The position numbers and the translations under genes are program-made. The notes under the pieces are model-generated. The model did no database searches, was not told where the DNA came from, and saw nothing but the letters and a program-made list of their open reading frames with translations. 64,000 nucleotides of DNA from Crotophaga sulcirostris (Eukaryota; Chordata; Aves; Cuculiformes; Crotophagidae), in contig VYZB01000212.1 in the NCBI GenBank assembly GCA_013397455.1, positions 1,432,879 to 1,496,878 on the forward strand, in the 5' to 3' direction. Positions within the stretch are counted from its first letter, which is position 1, and the number at the start of each line of letters is the position of its first letter. Shown here piece after piece: positions 61,425-64,000 of this stretch.

Positions 61425-64000
61425 AAGTTATTATTCTACTCCAAATTGATACTGACAACTCTAATTATTGTATTAGGTTTGTTTATATTTAATCATAATG
61501 TTATTTTTTACAAATCATGGACATGACTCTCCTTGAACCTAATGGAAGCCTTGTCATTCATTTCAACGAATGTCAAATTCAGATCCGCAGTACCAGGTTT
61601 TAGGCTGAGTTAATATCTTACATTGTTTTTGTAAATGCACTATCTACCTTCATGTACAAGTTTCCCTGATTAGGAAATTAGAATATCTGCTACACCCTTT
61701 ATACAGCATATGGTAGCCTTTTGACTGGAATCACCACCAGATCACCACAATTTATAACAGCTTATGAGCAAGCAGGTAACTATTCAAAAGATATATATAT
61801 ATTCATTTTATAGCCAAGAGTATAATTAAATATCTAAGAACTTGTCCAGATGAAGAGTTCATGGCTGTAATACTCAGTATCAATCTGAACTGCAGAAAGT
61901 GTGTAATTATTGCTTTTTTCAGTAACGCATTTCAAGATATAACAACTAAAAATAATTTGATATGAATTCATTAAAAAATAGATTCACAAAATCACTTTTC
62001 ATACCACAGTGTTCAATGAATTATAAAAAAAATCTCAGGAAAACCCAATACCCTATTAAGTCTGTAAGTTTCCACAGCTTCTTTGTGGGAAATGCTATTG
62101 TCCCATCACTTCTTGCCCTGCTGACTTTTTTTGAAACCACAGCCATCAACTGCTTTCTCAAAATAAGCTTGAGATAGAGCCAGTCAGATAACACAATGCC
62201 TTATCCTCAGCGAACCACTATATATAAACTGCCCTGGGAGTCAGAAGATTCAAGTTCAGCTTGTTCTCTCAGTGATGAGAATGCCAATGCACATGTTCCA
62301 GAAAACTGCAGATCTAGTATGGTTTTCTGTGATGGATCTTTCTCAGTCCTTTAAGCTGAAACAGTTTGATTTTGAATAAATAAGTTTACAGACAAATAAA
62401 GGAACTGAGAACCTAGAGTTGAATACATCTGCCTCAACTTAAGCATCTGAAATTTATGCATCTAAGTCTGTTGTCTTCACGAATCTCTTTTTAGACTCAG
62501 TGAAGAGAAATAGGCACCAGAGAGTCATTTATCTTGTGCTGCTATAGCCATATAAGACAGGTCAGATGAATCACCCTTTGGAGGTGCATTTTCTCTCCAT
62601 TGATCGTGAGTGCAGCATAGGTGACTATCTTATGCTCAGATGTATAAATTTTAGATGTCTAAAGTTAGATGAGATAAATTCCAACCCTAGAGGCTAAGGT
62701 AGGATGCTAGGACAGGAGTAACTAGTCATTACTTCAAATATCTGGAAGAATTTTTACAAACTAGAATGACACTGTCCCACCCACAATGTAAGAAATAGAT
62801 TTTAGATGTCTTGGGAAAATACTTTGAAAAATCTTTAAGACTAACTAGATAATTCAGCAGGGGTTAAAAACAGAGACAGGAATAGACTTCTGTGAAAAAA
62901 CATAATCACTCATTTGGGATACACATGCGCATTTACTTTTTTTTTGCTGTCTATGCTATCTACTTAAAAGGAAGTTCCACCTGGTTGCTAATGAAAAACA
63001 CTGCTTTTGGATAAGATTCTGCGCATGTAAATTTTCAGTTTCTTCATGTGACATTCTCAACCAGCAATTAAAAAAATTAAATAGTTAATCCCATAAGACC
63101 TTCTCATTGAACAGCTACAGCTTCAGCAAATTTGCAGCTTTGTTAATAGCCATGCATTAAGACACATCTTTCATTTGTTTCATTGCCAAGAAGGCAAGGT
63201 CCCTTTAGACAGCCTCTTATCCTGTACCTTACAAACTTTTTATCCTGTACTTGGTGAACTAGAAAGCAGTACATTGTATGATGCCAAGCTAATGAATTAT
63301 ATACTAAAATATGCAAATCTATGCCTTGTTTGTCATGCTGCCATGAACATACTGAATTATAAAAACTTGTGTAGTGTGGTTTATTTCTATGCTTTGTGAG
63401 TTTTTTTTTAACTAGCATTGAAATACAGGTGATAAATCATTAACTTTCAATTAAGTGCGCTTTAAGGAGTTAAAGTATAAATTACTGGATTCAATATTTT
63501 GGGTTTAGGTTAGGTATTTTCGTATTCACATAATTTTAAAGTATTCACAAGTACTCTCAATGTCAAACACGCCTCTGCATACATTAATGTATATTTAAAA
63601 ACAAATTGATACACTCATCTCCAAAAATCTTATTTGTTTTACTGCACCTAGCAATGAGTGAAGTACATCCAAACCCCTAGATTCCAGACTTATATATCAA
63701 TATTTTTCTTTATGCTGTGGAGGATTTTGTTTGAGCAACATCTGGCATTGAATGGAAATAGTGGTTAAAGTGTTGTGATGCTGTTAACATGCTTCATGTT
63801 ATTTTGTCTTTTTGTTTGCATGTCTCAATTTACCATCTTGCCAGGGTAAGGAGGTGTGCTGTTTCCTGATGGTTGTCTACCTTAAAAATAAGCAGGGAAA
63901 ATATTGCTTACGGGTCATGTAGCACAAACAGCTTTTGGCTCTTCCAGGGTCCTCAGGTAACTTGTAATACCGTACAGAAGTTCTTCCTCTTTCTCCGCTT
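61421..64000. other. AT-rich unique sequence, nothing recognised
   Basis: No gene, transposon or RNA gene was recognised. It contains only short TA runs (for example about 61790-61800), A/T homopolymers and short chance frames with no protein-like features. Confidence 0.55.

Overview
The window looks like AT-rich, gene-poor avian nuclear DNA. The main evidence is six 5'-truncated CR1 non-LTR retrotransposons. Their 3' ends carry the octamer tail typical of bird (and other sauropsid) CR1 (ATTCTATG or ATTCTGTG repeats), and their bodies encode the C-terminal half of CR1 ORF2 reverse transcriptase. There are no rRNA or tRNA genes, no CRISPR array, no operon-like gene packing and no CpG-island-like block. 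A 248-base run of N marks an assembly gap. The species cannot be fixed from this sequence.

Layout. 1-9201: unique AT-rich DNA with a TA/TG microsatellite near 950, two weak open frames and one splice-bounded coding-looking segment at 8103-8163. 9202-9952: CR1 copy 1 (minus). 9953-19323: unique DNA, a GC-richer internally repeated island at 10681-11180, the gap, and a possible minus-strand microexon at 16026-16062. 19324-19825: CR1 copy 2 (plus). 19826-35194: long unique stretch with one less AT-rich, repeat-like block at 30200-31290. 35195-36364: CR1 copy 3 (plus). 36365-41743: unique. 41744-42543: CR1 copy 4 (minus). 42544-53060: unique DNA with an unusually long minus-strand open frame at 47179-47646, a fragment resembling thioredoxin-domain protein TXNDC9 at 49065-49190, and the first members of a speculative four-exon chain. 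53061-53406: CR1 copy 5 (minus) with a six-unit octamer tail. 53407-60240: the rest of the exon chain and two possible conserved noncoding blocks. 60241-61420: CR1 copy 6 (minus), the best preserved, with 269 codons of open reverse-transcriptase frame and then a frameshift. 61421-64000: unique, nothing recognised.

No complete, confidently identifiable host gene is present. The most interesting unexplained signal is four splice-flanked segments on the plus strand (48393-48474, 51580-51629, 56316-56348, 57481-57624). Their phases agree, and together they would encode a secreted protein of about 98 residues with a signal peptide whose cleavage site falls at the first splice junction, and several N-glycosylation sequons. 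It was assembled by eye, resembles no family I know and may be chance. The window could equally be the interior of a large intron or an intergenic desert.
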